From CAYSLC01 sp964431545 (lineage in GTDB: Bacteria > Desulfobacterota > Desulfobacteria > Desulfobacterales > JAABSP01), in contig CAYSLC010000134.1 in the NCBI GenBank assembly GCA_964431545.1, positions 1-15,674 on the forward strand: 15,674 nucleotides of DNA, read 5' to 3'. Below, in pieces: positions 14,328 through 15,674 of the stretch. Under the pieces are notes generated by a model that worked only from the letters and a program-made list of their open reading frames with translations, made no database searches and had not been told where the DNA came from. The position numbers and the translations under genes were made by a program. Numbering within the stretch: the stretch's first letter is position 1; each line of letters begins with the position of its first letter.

Positions 14328-15275
14328 TTACTTGATGAAATCTTCAGGGTCGCCGGGCCGGTAGGTGTCCAGCGGCGGACGCTCCTCAAGGGTCAGGCCG
14401 GCCTCCCATCCCCACTTTTCAAAGGCATCCTTGTTGAGCTTCTTGGTGAGGGACCGCATGTTGATCCCCACTGGACAGGCCCTTTCGCAGGCGCCGCAGT
14501 CGGTGCACCGCCCGGCGCAGTGGTAGGCCCGGAGGAAGTGGAAGGTCAGGATATCGATGGGGTTCTGGCTCTTGCCCACCCACTGGGGCCGGGATTCGTC
14601 CACGAAGCAGGTGGGGCAGTAGCACAGGGGGCAGGCGTTTCTGCAGGCGTAGCAGCGGATGCACGGTTCCAGGAGCTTTTCGAAGTAGGCCCACCGCTCT
14701 TCGGGGCTCATGGCCTCGATCTCCCGGACGTCCGCGAACCGGTCCACATCGGTCTGCTCCGCCACCGGCTCGGCGACCATCTCGTCATGGATCACCGGGT
14801 TCCGGTGGACGCAGACGGCGCAGTTGCCCTGGAGCACCTCGTTGCGCCCGTAGGTCTCTTCGAAGTCGGTGCCCTTGACCCGGACCGTCTCCCCCTCCTC
14901 GGCGACCTCGGTGATCTCCCCCGGCGCCATCTGGTGGATCCGTCGCCGGTCGATCATCCCCTTGCAGGGAACACCGATGATATGGAGCTGTTCCCGGTCG
15001 ATCTTGTTTTCGATGATGTGGGTGACGATGTTGCGGCTGTCGCACCCCTTGGCCACGATGCCGATCTTCTCCTTGCGGTTGGTCAGGTAGTTGGCCAGGT
15101 TGATGCCGCAGTTGCCGTCCCAGACCAGCTGATCGACCCCCTCGGCGCCGGTCACGAAGCACGGCTCGTTCATCATGGGCATGGATCCTTTGCGGAACCC
15201 GATGACCATCTCCACCGTGCCCTGCTCCAGCAGTCCGCGGGCGATTTCTCGGATCTTTTCCGTATATGCTTCCAT
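14328..15275 (-). CDS. Dicluster 4Fe-4S protein with FrhB-like N-terminal half (Flx-type subunit)
   Basis: A 315-aa Fe-S protein. The N-terminal half resembles coenzyme F420 hydrogenase beta (FrhB)-like electron-transfer subunits, with conserved Cys in NEPCFV (39), NCGIN (56), KGCDSRN (78) and GVPCKGM (104), plus NCAVC (152, 155). The C-terminal half has two ferredoxin-type sites: CIRCYACRNACP (Cys205, 208, 211, 215) and CTDCGACERACP (Cys257, 260, 263, 267), with additional Cys218, 220 and 223 in PLCYCPTC. There are no membrane segments. Its ATG begins one base after the stop of the mvhD gene, so the two are translationally coupled. The role as an electron conduit between NADH oxidation and MvhD/Hdr is inferred from the neighbours. 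Confidence 0.86.
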   Translation of the reverse strand: MEAYTEKIREIARGLLEQGTVEMVIGFRKGSMPMMNEPCFVTGAEGVDQLVWDGNCGINLANYLTNRKEKIGIVAKGCDSRNIVTHIIENKIDREQLHIIGVPCKGMIDRRRIHQMAPGEITEVAEEGETVRVKGTDFEETYGRNEVLQGNCAVCVHRNPVIHDEMVAEPVAEQTDVDRFADVREIEAMSPEERWAYFEKLLEPCIRCYACRNACPLCYCPTCFVDESRPQWVGKSQNPIDILTFHFLRAYHCAGRCTDCGACERACPVGINMRSLTKKLNKDAFEKWGWEAGLTLEERPPLDTYRPGDPEDFIK

Positions 15276-15276
15276 C

Positions 15277-15674
15277 TTAGGCGACCTTCAGCTCTTTTTT
15301 GACGAATTTCCGGTTCGGTCCCAGCTCCTTCACCGCCGCGGTGACCTTTTGGGCAACGTCGACGAATTTGGTGGACTCGGCCGACGAGATCCAGGAAAAA
15401 TGGATCCGGCCGGGCTCGATGCCCATGTGCTCCAGGAGTTCCGTGAACAGGGTGAATTTCCGACGGGCGAAGTAATTACCTTCCAGGTAATGGCATTCTC
15501 CGGGATGTCACCCGGAGACCCACACCCCGTCGGCCCCCTCCCGCAGGGCGGCCAGTGCGAATTTGGGGCTCATTCGACCGGTGCACGGAATCCGGATGAC
15601 CCGGATGTTGGCTGGGTACTCCATCCGGCTGACGCCGGCCAGGTCGGCCGCGCCGTAGGAGCACCAGTTGCACA
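15277..15674 (-). CDS. mvhD: MvhD/FlxD-family subunit, probable selenoprotein (5' end cut by window edge)
   Basis: The - strand frame ending at TAA 15279-15277 encodes 131 residues, including one in-frame TGA, of the methyl-viologen-reducing hydrogenase delta family. This subunit links hydrogenase or Flx modules to HdrA through a 2Fe-2S cluster. Visible family motifs are CNWCSYGAADLAGVSR at the visible N-terminus, IVRIPCTGRM, ALREGADGVWV, then (TGA)HPGECHYLEGNY, and GPNRKF near the end. The TGA (15510-15508) replaces exactly the conserved first Cys of the family's GCHPG(D/E)CHY motif, and strong homology continues on both sides. Selenocysteine at this family is known in methanogen VhuD. About 10 N-terminal residues are missing. 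A pseudogene or a sequencing error (TGC to TGA) is the alternative; the hairpin after the TGA argues against both. Confidence 0.85.
15466..15510 (-). promoter_or_regulatory. Candidate bacterial SECIS element in mvhD
   Basis: Directly after the UGA (15510-15508) the mRNA can form ATTACCT (15491-15485) paired with AGGTAAT (15481-15475) around a GGA loop. Below it, after an internal loop, GGAGAA (15501-15496) pairs with TTCGCC (15471-15466) with one A-G mismatch. The apical loop begins 24 nt after the UGA and opens with G. This fits general bacterial SECIS rules: the loop lies about 16-37 nt downstream, with G in the first two loop positions. Being coding sequence, the stem might be coincidental. 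Confidence 0.65.

Noticed and set aside
9939..15302. Several long + strand open frames (for example 9939-10841, 12281-13405, 14277-15302)
   Set aside because: They lie opposite genes with clear family motifs on the - strand. High GC content makes the antisense frames open; none has recognisable domains.
15476..15673. 65-codon - strand open frame at the right edge as the gene there
   Set aside because: It is Arg/Gly/Pro-rich shadow translation. The neighbouring frame gives clear MvhD sequence once the UGA is read through.
1..15674. CRISPR arrays, insertion sequences, rRNA and tRNA genes
   Set aside because: I found no regularly spaced direct repeats, no transposase-like frame, and no rRNA or tRNA signature on either strand.

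Overview
The window is GC-rich, densely coded bacterial DNA and looks like a sulfate-reducing Desulfobacterota (deltaproteobacterial) chromosome near the replication origin. The evidence is a dsrC-type gene with the full CX10C tail, a Flx-type NADH/heterodisulfide-reductase electron-transfer module, a siroheme-decarboxylase-like protein (alternative heme pathway), a probable selenocysteine-containing MvhD subunit, and the classic yidD-yidC-jag-mnmE order. The lineage is inferred from gene content, not from a marker phylogeny.

Layout, + strand, 1-9166. The last codons of yidD open the window, followed by yidC, jag/khpB and mnmE. A perfect 16-bp parS-like palindrome sits directly behind the mnmE stop codon. 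Next comes a tight three-gene unit: a YkgJ-type Cys-cluster protein and two small unknown proteins. A 384-bp gap (5900-6283) then holds an AT-rich inverted repeat, a possible ~80-nt sRNA and a strong intrinsic terminator. It is followed by a lipoprotein with an extremely Cys-rich tail, a YbgC-like hot-dog thioesterase, and a long protein that joins a FakA-like (DAK2) kinase to a FakB-like (DegV) fatty-acid-binding domain. A second parS-like site lies inside that last gene.

Layout, - strand, 11748-9255. The likely transcription unit is yjbQ (UPF0047) - ahbA-like - nitrilase-family amidohydrolase - ogt. It converges on the FakA-FakB gene.

Layout, - strand, 15674-11864. Reading in the direction of transcription: an mvhD-family gene cut by the window edge, two Fe-S proteins with paired 4Fe-4S clusters, an FAD/NAD/2Fe-2S oxidoreductase, and then dsrC with its own candidate promoter and a strong terminator. 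The mvhD gene is invisible to a standard ORF scan because an in-frame UGA interrupts it. The UGA falls exactly at a conserved Cys of the family and is followed by a hairpin with bacterial SECIS geometry, so the best reading is selenocysteine.

How the parts fit (inference). The Flx-like subunits would oxidise NADH and pass electrons through MvhD to an HdrABC complex expected just outside the window, ending on a dithiol/disulfide carrier. The adjacent dsrC gives an obvious candidate carrier and ties the module to sulfite reduction. The thioesterase and FakA-FakB pair suggests recycling of free fatty acids to acyl-phosphate.
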